64,000 nucleotides of DNA, taken from the NCBI GenBank assembly GCA_905221605.1, contig CAJNDS010002097.1, positions 62,001 to 126,000 of the forward strand. The letters run 5' to 3'. This stretch comes from Symbiodinium natans. Taxonomy: Eukaryota > Sar > Dinophyceae > Suessiales > Symbiodiniaceae. The notes under the pieces were generated by a model. It was not told where the DNA came from, did no database searches, and was given only the letters and a program-made list of their open reading frames with translations. Positions 58,901-62,042 of the stretch are shown piece by piece. Each line of letters starts with the position of its first letter. Positions within the stretch are counted from its first letter, which is position 1. The translations under genes were made by a program, and so were the position numbers.

Positions 58901-60491
58901 GGACAGATAAAAATAATGTAAAAGACACGTTACAAGAGGATTGGAAATCATCAGTGGATAAATTGCAAAAACTATGTGACAGAAGTAGGGGGTAGCAGGC
59001 TGCACTTGCCTTGTGCACTGTGTGATCCGGCCTTGCCACACTCGTCTAAATGAACGAAGTGAATGCATGAACAGAGAAACCGGACTAAACGACATATATT
59101 ATGCTCACGGGCCTCTATTCGTATTATTACTGGTCTGTGTTAATGGTATCGTAAAGAAGAGAACACAATTACTCTGACCCCGCCTTGCCACACTTGTCTA
59201 GAAGCTGTCGAACAAAGTCATCCGACACCTGCCATGGTGGCCAACCGCCAAGCAGGAGACGTGTGCAAACAGCAGTTGCAACCCTGTTTGGGAAGTTCTC
59301 GCAAATAGAGCCCTTTCCTCATTTCAGTGCTATACAGCTGACCAAAAAAAGGACCCTAAACCCTAAACTCTAAAATCCCTACACCCTAAACCCTAATCTA
59401 GAGAACCACCCCTTTAAGGTAGCCTTCCTAAGCATGAAGCACAGAGAGATCGCCACGATTCCCAACCCTCAGAACCCTAGCTTCCACCTTTAGGGCTCCA
59501 GAGTCTCGGATTTCTTGGGGGTTTAGGATTTCTGGGGGGTTTAGGTGCCAATTATACCCCCATAGCCCCTTCAAAAAAGGTGCCCTTGATATAGGGTTGG
59601 TTATGGGGGATTACAGGGCCTGCCTAAACCCTAAACCCTAAACACTAAACACTAAACCCTAAACCCTAAACCCTAAACCCTAAATCCTGAACCCTAAACC
59701 CTAAACCCTAAACCCTAAACCCCTAGCCCATCCTTGGCACCTCGGTGGAGATCCGGCCCACGTAGACGGTGCACGGTTGCACGCTTGAGGGGAGCACGGC
59801 AGGGGGCAGCGCCGGCTGCCCGGCCTTGGCAGGGACCTTGCCGGTTTAGGGTTTAGGGTTTGTGGGTTAAGGTTTAGGGTTTTAGCGCTACATATTGCAA
59901 ACATGTTCAATCCGAACACTTAAGAACGGACAAGAAGATATTCAAGCATCTTGCCTGCGTGGAAAACCAGGATTCTCAAGCCACCAGGGCTCCCCTGTTT
60001 TGGGGTCTGTCGCCTGTAAACGAACAGCACGTCTTCTTACGTGCCCAACTCTCAGGATCACTCCCTCCCTACCCGGTTTAGGGCTTAGGCTTTAGGGCTT
60101 AGGGTTTAGGATTCTCCATCACCCCCTTCTACAAGCTTGCCCAGTAACCCAAGAAGAGCCCTCATGTGGGAGCCGACTCCCACACAACAGGGGATGAATG
60201 AGGGCACTACTGGGCATCCTATCATTTTGACGTAATTCTGTCCTACAGTGGCAAAGCCGTGCAGCCCTAAACAACAAGGCCTCAGATTTCAACAGCTGAA
60301 TCAGCCGTAAAACCTACGTCTGGAGGATCTTTGGGTCCAGGGTCGTCTTCCAGGGTCTTTTAGGGTTATTTGGGGCGGTTCATGCTTCAGGGTCCTTTAA
60401 GGCCATTTTCGGATATTTAGGGTTCGAGGACCCCATCACCATTTCTGGGGCCCTGGGCCGTGCCCGGCGCTTTCGAGGTGGAGGCGGCCAT
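22130..60491 (-). CDS. RBM25: RBM25-like splicing factor gene, about 37 small exons
   Basis: Nuclear RNA-binding protein of the RBM25 family, known in animals and plants to bind pre-mRNA and influence splice-site choice. From ATG 60491 the exons assemble, mostly with matching phases, into roughly 630 residues: an Ala/Pro-rich N-terminus; an RRM with RNP2 (TVYVGRI) and RNP1 (SFGFCDFE); a helix ending in EKAKQTIDTWK; about 330 residues of Glu/Lys/Arg/Asp-rich coiled sequence; a PRKHKPL motif; and a C-terminal PWI domain (EKKLRPWVKKK ... FLDEEAENFTLKM). Domain order and spacing match RBM25, with a shorter mid-region than in mammals. Introns average about 1 kb, begin with GT or GC (a few may be GA) and end in AG/G. 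They are built from TTTAGGG tracts and foldback elements. The C-terminal exon and a few mid-region joins are unresolved. It may be trans-spliced at the 5' end as usual in dinoflagellates; no leader relic was sought systematically. Confidence 0.88.
22509..22556 (-). CDS. RBM25: RBM25-like exon: PWI helix, LDEEAENFTLKM
   Basis: Entered in phase 2 at TGCAG/G and left in phase 2 at AT/GC. LEGFLDEEAENFTLKM lines up without gaps with the family's VLDEEAExFxxKM segment. The G completes the Glu codon begun in the exon at 23298-23335. Confidence 0.85.
23298..23335 (-). CDS. RBM25: RBM25-like exon: PWI loop, SARTKPDTILAE
   Basis: Entered in phase 0 at GGAG/G and left in phase 2 at GA/GC. Encodes VSARTKPDTILA(E), matching the family segment before the LDEEAE helix. 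Confidence 0.82.
23365..23475. mobile_element. Foldback element at an RBM25-like exon edge
   Basis: Arms GTTGCTGAGTTCTCA and ACTCACTCAGCAAC are inverted around two copies of AAACTTTCAGTTTT. It begins about 25 bases upstream of the exon ending at 23335. Confidence 0.6.
23904..24004. mobile_element. Foldback element, family A
   Basis: TTGGGATGTCCCCCTTGTAC ... GTATAAGGGGAACATCCCAA, with internal ACTAACAGCTCCTCAT paired with ACTAAGGACTGGC. Heptamer repeat abuts on both sides. Confidence 0.8.
24075..24113 (+). repeat. 39-base poly-G run next to a TTTAGGG array
   Basis: An uninterrupted G homopolymer followed directly by TTAGGG heptamers. Similar runs adjoin heptamer tracts at 18497, 23171 (C), 30616, 40937, 44861, 49874 (C) and 55754 (C). 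Confidence 0.9.
24400..24426 (-). CDS. RBM25: RBM25-like exon: PWI core, GMIEFILKK
   Basis: 27 bases, phase 0 at both ends, CCAG/G acceptor and AAG/GC donor. It aligns with the xLVDFIxxK strand of the PWI domain. Confidence 0.83.
25086..25198. mobile_element. Foldback element, family B
   Basis: Termini CTAGACCCGGGAGTA and TACTCCCGGTCCTAG are inverted copies; the interior has GGGTACCCTTTTTGGTTTTA and AAAAAAAGGAACAAAGGGCC. Sister copies are at 41730 and 49112. Confidence 0.85.
25669..25698 (-). CDS. RBM25: RBM25-like exon: PWI, VTEFLGNEEQ
   Basis: 30 bases, phase 0 both ends, CAG/G acceptor and CAG/GCTGCG donor. Continues WVKKK and precedes GMIEF, giving the family's KKIxEYxGEEE pattern. Confidence 0.85.
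25860..26195. repeat. Tandem repeat with TTATAGGGTATAA core
   Basis: Four to five imperfect copies, about 75-80 bases, of AATGAACCTTATAAAGGGCC ... TTAAGGGGTTATAGGGTATAA. Lies inside an RBM25-like intron. Confidence 0.75.
27042..27113. mobile_element. Foldback element, family A (shortened)
   Basis: GGGATGTTAGGG ... ACTGTTAAGATAAGGCGGAACATCCC; the left arm is eroded. A 17-C run follows directly. Confidence 0.6.
27140..27670. other. Unique GC-rich intronic block with (CACT)n end
   Basis: About 500 bases without heptamers, open on both strands for up to 160 codons, with no splice borders or family resemblance; it ends in a (CTCA)n microsatellite at 27630-27664. It lies between two firmly placed PWI exons, so it is intronic to the RBM25-like gene. 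It may be an inserted fragment. Confidence 0.55.
27962..28009 (-). CDS. RBM25: RBM25-like exon: PWI signature, EKKLRPWVKKK
   Basis: GNNIIEKKLRPWVKKK contains the R-P-W-(I/V) motif that names the PWI domain. Phase 0 both ends, CCGAG/G acceptor and AAG/GC donor. Confidence 0.88.
29024..29080 (-). CDS. RBM25: RBM25-like exon: pre-PWI, AFAFDIDWDAVH
   Basis: VPTDKARAFAFDIDWDAVH corresponds to the IPTxKxxLFxYPxDW segment just before the PWI domain. TTTTCGCAG/G acceptor, GT donor, phase 0 both ends. Confidence 0.87.
29788..29818 (-). CDS. RBM25: RBM25-like exon: DDEMRRLIQQ
   Basis: 31 bases entered in phase 2 at ACGCAG/G and left in phase 0 at CAG/GT. Its first G completes the Lys codon of the exon at 30387-30447; LIQQ runs into VPTDK, matching the family's xLIExIPT. 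Confidence 0.83.
30387..30447 (-). CDS. RBM25: RBM25-like exon: QPRKHKPLTRLD
   Basis: Entered in phase 1 at CCAAG/G and left in phase 2 at AA/GC. QPRKHKPLTRLDGPPAEDR parallels the basic PRKRKLVPLDY element that precedes the PWI region in RBM25. Phases agree with both neighbours. Confidence 0.8.
31365..31401 (-). CDS. RBM25: RBM25-like exon: ALFKEPEDLDAN
   Basis: TCCCGCAG/G acceptor, phase 0 in, phase 1 out at a GT donor. The hanging G joins GA of the next exon to give Gly before QPRKHK. Confidence 0.75.
31905..31978. repeat. (GA)n microsatellite in an intron
   Basis: GA-rich run with an internal poly-A; a similar run lies at 46121-46185. Confidence 0.9.
32272..32310 (-). CDS. RBM25: RBM25-like exon (probable): APAPKAAPPAHVQ
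   Basis: 39 bases, phase 0 both ends, TCCAG/G acceptor and CAG/GC donor. Ala/Pro linker between the coiled region and the C-terminal part. If the exon at 34807-34870 is real, the phase between them needs another exon. Confidence 0.6.
32765..32881. mobile_element. Near-perfect foldback, AT-rich
   Basis: CCCAGAGACTCCAAAACCCC TTAATTAA... is inverted almost exactly as ...TTAATTAAGGGGTTTTGGAG TCTCTGGG, arms near 48 bases with a loop of about 20. A decayed relative is at 34912-35005. Confidence 0.85.
33234..33318. repeat. (CA)n-(TA)n-(GTAT)n microsatellite
   Basis: Compound simple repeat; a similar (TA)/(GTAT) compound lies at 60922-60973. Confidence 0.95.
33540..33625. repeat. CCCTAAAA octamer variant array
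   Basis: About nine units of AACCCTAAA(A) in which one extra A makes an octamer. The same variant dominates 49310-49400 and, on the other strand, 45495-45720. Confidence 0.9.
33655..34100. repeat. Two diverged copies of a 140-base unit
   Basis: GGAAACCCTGAAGCAA(G/A)GAG ... CTTCTTTATAGTACTTACTTACTATA ... TTTCTAGGA.CGCCACAC appears at about 33660-33750 and 33925-34030. A CTTGAT(G/A)CAAAAGCT(C/G)AGAGCCACGCCG segment is likewise present at 33808 and 34459. Confidence 0.75.
34671..34791. mobile_element. Foldback element, family F, next to an exon
   Basis: CTTAACACATGGGTAGTT ... GAACTACCCACATGTTTAAG, inner arms TTAGGGCCC and GGGACCCTAA. Its outer edge lies about 15 bases past the donor of the exon at 34807-34870. 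Confidence 0.78.
34807..34870 (-). CDS. RBM25: RBM25-like exon (possible): SRKGHNSPTPVRKHQY
   Basis: CGCAAG/G acceptor and a consensus GTAAGT donor enclose 64 bases encoding GTLRTSRKGHNSPTPVRKHQ. The phase (0 in, 1 out) fits the upstream exon but not the one at 32272-32310, so the frame or membership is uncertain. Confidence 0.55.
35461..35576 (-). repeat. CCCCAAA array grading into CCCTAAA
   Basis: Eleven CCCCAAA units, two with an extra A, then five CCCTAAA units. The variant looks locally homogenised. Confidence 0.95.
35720..35752 (-). CDS. RBM25: RBM25-like exon: DAAAKLLQSVQ
   Basis: 33 bases, phase 0 both ends, TTCACAG/G acceptor and CAG/GCAGTG donor. Helical linker after the coiled region. 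Confidence 0.68.
36247..36325 (+). repeat. TTTAGGG array in an intron
   Basis: Eleven consecutive perfect heptamers. Confidence 0.95.
36628..36669 (-). CDS. RBM25: RBM25-like exon: EKEAREKEQKKQQQ
   Basis: 42 bases, phase 0 both ends, ACTCAG/G acceptor and CAG/GCCAGT donor; coiled region. Confidence 0.75.
37186..37221 (-). CDS. RBM25: RBM25-like exon: EREAKEKE
   Basis: TGGCAG/G acceptor, phase 0. Two GC donors are possible: after EREAKEKE (37198) or four codons later (37186). Confidence 0.65.
38447..38504 (-). CDS. RBM25: RBM25-like exon: KRKEEEKKKKEEAEKKERE
   Basis: Entered in phase 2 at GCCAG/G, completing the Arg codon left by the exon at 39548-39627; left in phase 0 at GAG/GT. Highly charged coiled coil. 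Confidence 0.78.
39548..39627 (-). CDS. RBM25: RBM25-like exon: SRSRSLGELKADAKAKREAE
   Basis: A short SR dipeptide run followed by charged helix; left in phase 2 at AG/GC, matching the next exon. The acceptor (TAG/T at 39628) lacks the usual exonic G, so the 5' edge is less sure. Confidence 0.65.
40384..40458 (-). CDS. RBM25: RBM25-like exon: EEESKRKKKEDEERKKKEKQ
   Basis: 75 bases, phase 0 both ends, TCGCAG/G acceptor and AAG/GC donor; coiled region. Confidence 0.8.
40541..40800. mobile_element. Nested foldbacks: family C carrying family D
   Basis: Outer arms GGGTAGTTACATGGTC and GACCATGTAACTACCC. Inside, 40568-40655 is a second foldback (CCAGTAACCT ... GGTTAACC ... AAAGGTTAAACGGTTACC) whose relative stands alone at about 45875-45955. 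The outer element also has the AAGGGCCCGTACTTCTGAAC core of family C. Confidence 0.78.
41404..41546 (-). repeat. CCCTAAA array, about 19 units
   Basis: Interrupted by one CCCCTGACCCCTAAA unit and ending in CCCTGAA variants. Confidence 0.95.
41730..41844. mobile_element. Foldback element, family B
   Basis: CTAGACCCGGGAGTAACCTA ... AAAAAAAGGAATAAAGGGCC TGCTCCCGGTCCTAG; interior GGGTACCCTTGTTGCTTTTA matches the other two copies. Confidence 0.85.
42123..42191 (-). CDS. RBM25: RBM25-like exon: DREKDRKREQEKDAADTVAE
   Basis: 69 bases, phase 0 both ends, TACGAG/G acceptor and GAG/GC donor. The start follows RESD of the previous exon, giving the ESDxRDRKRE-type pattern seen in RBM25. Confidence 0.8.
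43084..43207. mobile_element. Foldback element, family A, with heptamers in its loop
   Basis: TTGGAATGTTCCCCCTGAGA CTAAGAGTCC ... GGACTGCGGGTATAAGGGGG AACATCCC. The loop contains four CCCTAAA-type units (about 43130-43160) flanked by ATTATAG and CTATAAT. Confidence 0.85.
44384..44426 (-). CDS. RBM25: RBM25-like exon: RKFGERDLDFRESD
   Basis: 43 bases entered in phase 2 at GGAAG/G and left in phase 0 at GAC/GT. Its G completes the Glu codon from the exon at 45433-45476, giving RDLERKFGERDLDFRESD. Confidence 0.78.
45306..45383 (+). repeat. TTTAGGG array next to an exon
   Basis: Eleven perfect heptamers ending about 45 bases from the exon at 45433. Confidence 0.95.
45433..45476 (-). CDS. RBM25: RBM25-like exon: DKRIRNLKQDLRDL
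   Basis: TTCTGCAG/G acceptor, phase 0 in, phase 2 out at GA/GC. Coiled region with the RI(R)xLKxDLRD pattern. Confidence 0.78.
45495..45725 (+). repeat. TTTTAGGG octamer/heptamer mixture
   Basis: About 28 units alternating TTTAGGG, TTTAGGGG and TTTTAGGGG. Octamers predominate toward the right. Confidence 0.92.
46213..46251 (-). CDS. RBM25: RBM25-like exon: EYSYRLREFERSE
   Basis: CCGGCAG/G acceptor, phase 0. The 3' edge is uncertain (a GA donor or a nearby GC). Aromatic-charged pattern as in the EYxxRLRxWE stretch of RBM25. Confidence 0.7.
46533..46577 (-). CDS. RBM25: RBM25-like exon: DRDARVRDRERDIEK
   Basis: 45 bases, phase 0 both ends, GTCGCAG/G acceptor and AAG/GT donor. A family C foldback begins about 15 bases upstream of the acceptor. 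Confidence 0.8.
46590..46725. mobile_element. Foldback fragment, family C, at an exon edge
   Basis: GGGGAAGTTACATGGCCCC ... GTTGAAGAGTTTGAAGTATGG ... CATAAAGGGCCC. The right arm is incomplete. Confidence 0.55.
46878..46990 (+). repeat. TTTAGGG array, about 16 units
   Basis: Perfect heptamers with one six-base slip; continues as mixed variants to 47060. Confidence 0.96.
48229..48261 (-). CDS. RBM25: RBM25-like exon: EREKAVSRHYR
   Basis: 33 bases, phase 0 both ends, GTCCAG/G acceptor and CGG/GCAAGT donor, a textbook GC-type 5' splice site. Confidence 0.8.
48892..48948 (-). CDS. RBM25: RBM25-like exon: GKSEADRKRKRDEEREEPR
   Basis: 57 bases, phase 0 both ends, GTGCAG/G acceptor and AGA/GC donor. 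A family F foldback starts about 15 bases from the acceptor. Confidence 0.75.
48963..49065. mobile_element. Foldback element, family F (decayed)
   Basis: GAGTAGTTCTCTAAACTAGGGTCCC core as in the copies at 34671 and 57309; right arm eroded to CCAGAATTTCGAGA. Confidence 0.5.
49112..49251. mobile_element. Foldback element, family B, with heptamers inside
   Basis: CTAGACCCGGGAGTAACCTA ... GCCTACTCCCGGTCCTAG; the middle carries CCCTAAACCCTAAACCCTAA where copies B1 and B2 have a few bases only. Confidence 0.82.
49305..49516 (-). repeat. CCCTAAA/CCCTAAAA array, about 28 units
   Basis: Blocks of the octamer variant alternate with blocks of the heptamer. Confidence 0.95.
50207..50256 (-). CDS. RBM25: RBM25-like exon: DEKDNKDKEKERTKTE
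   Basis: GGTGAG/G acceptor, phase 0. A GA/GC donor gives phase 2, one base off from what the exon at 48892-48948 needs; a GA donor two bases upstream would keep phase. A foldback begins about 15 bases from the acceptor. Confidence 0.7.
50272..50376. mobile_element. Foldback element at an exon edge
   Basis: Arms TATATGGGTGGTTGCCAAAA and TTTTGACAACCACCCATATG; interior GGGGGTACCC. Related to family F. Confidence 0.75.
50640..50850. other. Unique intronic block with a small foldback
   Basis: About 200 bases without heptamers. TTGAACTATCAATAGTTTATAGTTCAA is a compact palindrome at 50659-50685. Open on plus for 65 codons, no recognisable product. Confidence 0.45.
51247..51346. mobile_element. Foldback element, family A
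   Basis: TTGGGATGTTCTCCACTAAC AGTCCTCAACGG ... CCGATTAAGGACTGTTAGTT AGCATAAGGGGGAACATCCC AA. Confidence 0.83.
51474..51512 (-). CDS. RBM25: RBM25-like exon: EKKEKEAAAEKKE
   Basis: CCGGCAG/G acceptor, phase 0; the donor is not fixed (a GA site here, or GT two bases further). Coiled region. Confidence 0.7.
51572..51607 (-). CDS. RBM25: RBM25-like exon: EDEKAAKEALEK
   Basis: 36 bases, phase 0 both ends, TCGAG/G acceptor and AAG/GC donor. The intron to the next exon is only about 60 bases, one of the few short ones in this gene. Confidence 0.72.
51945..51991 (-). CDS. RBM25: RBM25-like exon: VKDGEDQKTKEARHRE
   Basis: GCGCAG/G acceptor, phase 0. GC donors exist after KTKE (51959, phase 0) and after RHR+GA (51945, phase 2); the first keeps frame with the next exon. 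Confidence 0.7.
53197..53253 (-). CDS. RBM25: RBM25-like exon: AVEKEIEKLLVVKNKDFPE
   Basis: 57 bases, phase 0 both ends, TCCAG/G acceptor and GAG/GC donor; amphipathic helix. Confidence 0.75.
53601..53678 (-). CDS. RBM25: RBM25-like exon: DKDKKDGVPDPLSEEQLVAE
   Basis: 78 bases, phase 0 both ends, TCGCAG/G acceptor and GAG/GC donor (a GT site seven bases later is the alternative). Confidence 0.76.
53705..53850 (+). repeat. GGGTGTAGGGTGTCGGGTGT variant array
   Basis: Runs of GGGTGTA and GGGTGTC heptamers pass into TTTAGGG. The GTGTC variant recurs at 63747-63770. Confidence 0.9.
53887..53960 (-). CDS. RBM25: RBM25-like exon: AFELPMLEQASRREEILKKR
   Basis: ACAGAG/G acceptor, phase 0. The right edge is uncertain because the next exon needs phase 0 and only GA-type donors fit there. 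Begins the charged region after the RRM. Confidence 0.7.
54483..54515 (-). CDS. RBM25: RBM25-like exon: EKAKQTIDTWK
   Basis: TTCAG/G acceptor, phase 0, AAG/GC donor. Follows LLVKCE and matches the xKTKxxLDEWK helix that closes the RRM region of RBM25. Confidence 0.85.
54998..55036. mobile_element. Half of a family A foldback
   Basis: GATAGGGCCTGTTAGTATAA GGAGAACATCCCAA matches the right arm only. Confidence 0.5.
55097..55256. mobile_element. Foldback element, family C
   Basis: CTAAGGGAAGTTACATTGAC ATGGTCCC ... GAGACCATGCAACTACCCTT AG, with internal GAAGTATGGGCC / GGCCCGTAC. Confidence 0.78.
55265..55520. other. A-rich, C-containing low-complexity block
   Basis: About 250 bases dominated by AACAA/AATAACAA on the plus strand. 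No gene seen; intronic. Confidence 0.6.
55782..55862 (-). CDS. RBM25: RBM25-like exon: second half of RRM
   Basis: 81 bases, phase 0 both ends, CCACAG/G acceptor and GAG/GT donor. Contains VWRALEFLHEKQLCDKKLLV, which lines up without gaps with the alpha-2/beta-4 part of the RBM25 RRM (xLRALRLLHxxxxxxKKLLVK). Confidence 0.92.
56120..56520. other. Heptamer-free intronic block
   Basis: Unique sequence, open on plus (56173-56442) with a hydrophobic Leu/Cys-rich stretch (AIILMFVLMLLLLRCC). No splice borders or homology recognised. It sits between two fixed RRM exons on the other strand. Confidence 0.45.
56820..56900 (-). other. Exon-like stretch inside the RRM intron (not used)
   Basis: Minus strand is open as TDVWANVVSRLQNAP. 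Including it would break the ungapped RRM, so it is intronic or an alternative exon. Confidence 0.3.
56932..57019 (+). repeat. TTTAGGG array, 12 units
   Basis: Perfect heptamers, intronic. Confidence 0.96.
57309..57553. mobile_element. Foldback element, family F, split by a heptamer array
   Basis: Left arm GGGTAGAATTCTAAATTAGGGTCCC and right arm TAATCTAGAGAACTACCC. Between AGGGACCC and the right arm lie about 19 CCCTAAA, CCCTGAA and CCCCAAA units (57389-57535) that are absent from the copy at 34671. The right arm ends about 50 bases before the RNP1 exon donor. Confidence 0.85.
57602..57632 (-). CDS. RBM25: RBM25-like exon: RNP1 of the RRM
   Basis: 31 bases: G + LTSFGFCDFE. Entered in phase 2 at CCCAG/G and left in phase 0 at GAG/GC. 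FGFCDF is the RNP1 core, with Cys where RBM25 proteins also carry Cys. Confidence 0.92.
57835..57902 (+). repeat. TTTAGGG array, 10 units
   Basis: Perfect heptamers, intronic. Confidence 0.95.
58114..58154 (-). CDS. RBM25: RBM25-like exon: VSKWNRAADPNTS
   Basis: 41 bases entered in phase 0 at GGGAG/G and left in phase 2 at AA/GTGCGAG; the split Lys codon is completed by the RNP1 exon. Matches the V-x-x-W-x-R...DP-x-T segment of the RRM. A family E foldback ends 14 bases upstream of the acceptor. Confidence 0.9.
58168..58262. mobile_element. Foldback element, family E, abutting an acceptor
   Basis: CTCATTGCTTAGGACCCCCC ... TTGGGGGGTTCCTAAGCAAATAG. Related arms continue at 58306-58330 and in the copy at 62031. 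Confidence 0.75.
58578..59100. other. AT-rich unique intronic block
   Basis: About 500 bases with TACATAATACACTATATATAATACATAACG-like short repeats and no heptamers. Small ORFs on minus have no recognisable product. The next RRM exon follows at 59184. Confidence 0.5.
59184..59228 (-). CDS. RBM25: RBM25-like exon: RRM helix 1, VSDDFVRQLLDKCGK
   Basis: 45 bases, phase 0 both ends, ATGGCAG/G acceptor and AAG/GC donor. Matches the xxxDxxIRQLLxxCG helix of the RBM25 RRM exactly in register between GRISTE and VSKWNR. Confidence 0.93.
59741..59836 (-). CDS. RBM25: RBM25-like exon: Pro/Ala linker and RNP2
   Basis: 96 bases, phase 0 both ends, GGCAAG/G acceptor and GAG/GT donor. A Pro-rich stretch (PALPPAVLPSSVQPC) precedes TVYVGRISTE, which holds the RNP2 beta-strand. 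An acceptor 12 bases downstream is an alternative start. Confidence 0.9.
60432..60491 (-). CDS. RBM25: RBM25-like first coding exon
   Basis: ATG at 60491 opens MAASTSKAPGTAQGPRNGDG and a GGG/GT donor in phase 0 leads to the RNP2 exon. An AG/G acceptor sits 19 bases upstream of the ATG (GCGCCCAG/G), suitable either for spliced-leader addition or for a further coding exon, since the frame stays open to it. Confidence 0.65.
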
Positions 60492-60921
60492 GGCGGCAGC
60501 GTTGACTGGCCTGGGCGCTGGCACATTGCTTGCACAGTTTCCCAAGACCCTAAGAGTTGCCCCCTCCCGAAAAGACCGAAGTAGCGAAGAGGAATGTTAA
60601 GGGCTTAGGGTCTATAGTAGGGCTTATAGGGTTTAGGGCTTCTTCGGGGAGGGGGGGCTTCAAAAAGGGGTGCAGATAACCCAACATATACTCCCTACTA
60701 CTCCCTAAGGCTCCTTAAGCTTCCCTAAGGTTCCCAGGTTCCCCTACCCCCCTTGAACCCCCCCTCCCCCAGCCGTCCAACGCCCCAAGTGGCCTTGTTG
60801 CAGGCATGGGGGGTCGAACCATTCCCGCCTGCAATGGAGGGATTTTAGGACGTGGCAGACGAAGTGGGCTTTGTTTATTACCATGTATCCTCAACAAGGA
60901 CACCCCATGTTTAGATTGATT

Positions 60922-60973
60922 TATATATATATATACATATGTATACGTATATGTATATATATATACACACACA
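60922..60973. repeat. (TA)n/(GTAT)n microsatellite
   Basis: Simple repeat with CACACACA end. Confidence 0.95.
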
Positions 60974-61239
60974 CTGACTGACGCTGATCGCCAGTATTCC
61001 TAAGGAGCCCTAAGTTCACTTCCCAACACCTGACTGAAAACCTATACTTCATCCAATGTTGTGGAAGGCTGGGCAGGGGGATGTTGGGTTTCGGGCCTAG
61101 GGTTTAGGAGTCTGGAGTGGGTTTAGGGGTTGCTTGGGTCTGGTTTGTTTTTTCAGACTTTTGCTGCCTGGCGTTTTAAGCTGCTGCCTTGGCGAGGTTT
61201 TGCGGTTTGGGCGTGCCTTCTCAAGATTTAGGTTTCGGG

Positions 61240-61360
61240 CGGCATGTGGCGCAAAGCTGTTCCACTTTTCAGGGGCTTGATGGCCTGGGATTTGAAGGTA
61301 GCTTCGTTCTCACCGCCGTACGGCGCTAGTCCGACAATTGATACTTCGGAAGAACTTGTA
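61240..61360. other. Exon-like island, strand undecided
   Basis: Minus reads ENEATFKSQAIKPLKSGTAL; plus has CTTTTCAG/G then GLMAWDLK and a GT. Unassigned. Confidence 0.3.
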
Positions 61361-61551
61361 GCCTATGCCCTAAACCCCTTAACCAAAACTCCAAAACCCC
61401 AAACCCCTGCCCGGGCCTGGTTCAAACGTCATCGGGGGGCGGGGCGGGGGCTTGCCCATCCTTCTTAAACCTAATCAGGGAAAACACGAAATGTGCCAAG
61501 GGCCCACCCTAAACCCTAAACCCTCAACCCTAAACCCTAAACCCTAAACCC

Positions 61552-61632
61552 TTACTGCCCAGACCCAATGGCCTGCAGGCCCCTGAGGGAGTTCACTGTG
61601 GGCAGTGCCGCTAGGCCTGGCACCGCCTTCCA
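61552..61632 (-). CDS. Possible exon, unknown protein
   Basis: Minus strand WKAVPGLAALPTVNSLRGLQ followed by AIGSG and a GTAAGG donor (CA/GTAAGG). The acceptor is not fixed (GGAAG/G or CCAG/G). It may belong to a gene upstream of the RBM25-like gene. Confidence 0.4.
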   Translation of the reverse strand, partial: WKAVPGLAALPTVNSLRGLQAIGSGQ

Positions 61633-61699
61633 GAACAGGGTTTAGGGGTTTGGGGTTTAGGGTTTAGGGTTCAAGGTTTAGGGTTTAGGGTTTCCTGAA

Positions 61700-62042
61700 T
61701 GGGATGCTTCGTGCCCCATTGGCGAGAACAGCGCGCGATCTTCAGCTCAAGCCGCCAAGTGCGCAGACCTTGGAATGGTCGGAGATCCATCTTGAGCACT
61801 GGCTTCACGCAGCGGCTGAGTGGCGTGCTCATGCTGCTGGAACTGAATGCCATAATCTCAAGCCAGCTGAGCTCGAGCAACATGAGACTTCGCTTGCAGG
61901 CATTTGTTCCTCAGCTCGGACCGCGGCCGTAACGAACACCCGTGAAGTGAACATTCATCGAACCCATGAATTGTCTGATGCTTATGCTGCAGGGCCAAGT
62001 CAGACAGTCATGGAGGCCCCTGGATATCTACTATTTGCTTAA
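61700..62042 (+). CDS. Unique open block, unknown
   Basis: A 112-codon plus-strand frame (for example WSEIHLEHWLHAAAEWRAHA, CHNLKPAELEQHETSLAG) of even composition, without heptamers, between a TTTAGGG tract and a family E foldback. The minus strand is open over part of it. No family recognised; it may be a retained fragment. Confidence 0.35.
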
